In this document: positions 63,989-64,000 of the stretch, piece after piece
Numbering within the stretch: the first letter of the stretch is position 1
Layout of the letters: every line of letters begins with the position of its first letter
Assembly: GCF_020539525.1 (NCBI RefSeq)
Contig: NZ_JACDXX010000006.1
Location: forward strand, 154,141 to 218,140
DNA: 64,000 nt
Direction: 5' to 3'
DNA from: Pseudogemmobacter faecipullorum
GTDB taxonomy: Bacteria; Pseudomonadota; Alphaproteobacteria; Rhodobacterales; Rhodobacteraceae
The notes under the pieces: generated by a model
Seen by the model: only the letters and a program-made list of their open reading frames with translations
Database searches by the model: none
What the model was told of the DNA's origin: nothing
Translations under genes and position numbers: made by a program

Positions 63989-64000
63989 CGATGCGCTCAA
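63936..64000 (+). CDS. IS5-family transposase, N-terminal fragment (runs off window)
   Basis: The frame from the ATG reads [20 protein letters not shown], the typical beginning of IS5-family transposases found in many Rhodobacteraceae. Only 21 codons are inside the window, so the DDE catalytic domain cannot be seen. It is in the same orientation as ctrA and in a different frame from the ctrA fusion. Confidence 0.75.
   Translation, partial: MSRPTSPTYRTRNWPAYNDAL

Larger units (their letters stand above)
63873..64000 (+). mobile_element. Left end of an IS5-family insertion sequence
   Basis: Begins GGCTCTGTTGCGCAAATC, a terminal repeat resembling IS903/IS427-type IS5 elements, followed by a hairpin and a transposase start codon at 63936. 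The other end and target duplication lie outside the window. IS903-type elements duplicate 9 bp, but this could not be checked here. Confidence 0.82.

Noticed and set aside
1..64000. tRNA or rRNA genes
   Set aside because: No cloverleaf with a GGTTCRA-type T arm and CCA-proximal stem was recognised, and no rRNA signature appears in any gap.

Overview
This window is a GC-rich, densely coding stretch of chromosome from an alphaproteobacterium, most likely a member of the Rhodobacteraceae/Paracoccaceae (Rhodobacter-Paracoccus relatives). The assignment rests on gene content and order: sciP next to ctrA, a coiled-coil gene overlapping zapA, SspB-alpha, MmcB, DUF4167 behind prfA-prmC, fumC-DUF4169-RHH, and the block lptF-lptG-lptD-surA-pdxA-rsmA divergent from pepA-holC. 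No rRNA, tRNA, CRISPR array or prophage was seen. Nearly everything is ordinary core genome until the right edge, where an insertion sequence cuts ctrA.

Layout. 1-7 kb: tyrS (partial, -), anmK, a VOC-type protein, transketolase (-), then the cell-division pair zauP-like/zapA with an MliC-type lysozyme inhibitor. 6-13 kb: Grx4 and BolA, purL, a candidate small RNA, a LysR regulator, murI, a ThiE-like protein. 13-20 kb: trmJ, a lipoprotein lytic transglycosylase, EcsC, GNAT, purD, and a convergent pair (mmcB and an SPL-like radical SAM gene), each preceded by a LexA-type operator. 20-27 kb: a corrinoid protein/small membrane protein/DUF1638 cassette, the fumC-DUF4169-RHH operon, pmtA-like and sspB, and a glycosyltransferase-like gene. 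27-30 kb: a large RTX-repeat protein with a C-terminal Hint domain, preceded by an unusually AT-rich control region with a perfect CtrA-type site and palindromes.

30-40 kb: one probable catabolic unit, with a branched-chain-type ABC transporter (binding protein, LivG, LivF, a small cysteine-containing exported protein, LivH, LivM) running into a dimethylglycine dehydrogenase-like flavoprotein. A GbdR-like GlxA/AraC regulator lies nearby, beyond a periplasmic sugar dehydrogenase. This suggests uptake and demethylation of a methylated amine such as dimethylglycine. 40-51 kb: class II DAHP synthase, a PAS protein, yicC-gmk-gamma carbonic anhydrase-phoR, mazG, an M20 amidohydrolase, prfA-prmC, DUF4167. 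51-62 kb: rsmA, pdxA, surA, lptD, lptG, lptF (envelope biogenesis, all -) divergent from pepA-holC. 62-64 kb: mnmA, sciP, and ctrA interrupted by an IS5-family element that continues past the window.

The most notable points are the ctrA disruption, which leaves a receiver domain without its DNA-binding domain; a second perfect TTAA-N7-TTAA site in front of the RTX/Hint gene; paired LexA sites on two convergent genes; a compact anti-Shine-Dalgarno small RNA candidate; a dispersed intergenic repeat family; and four short tandem duplications that each sit on or next to a stop codon.
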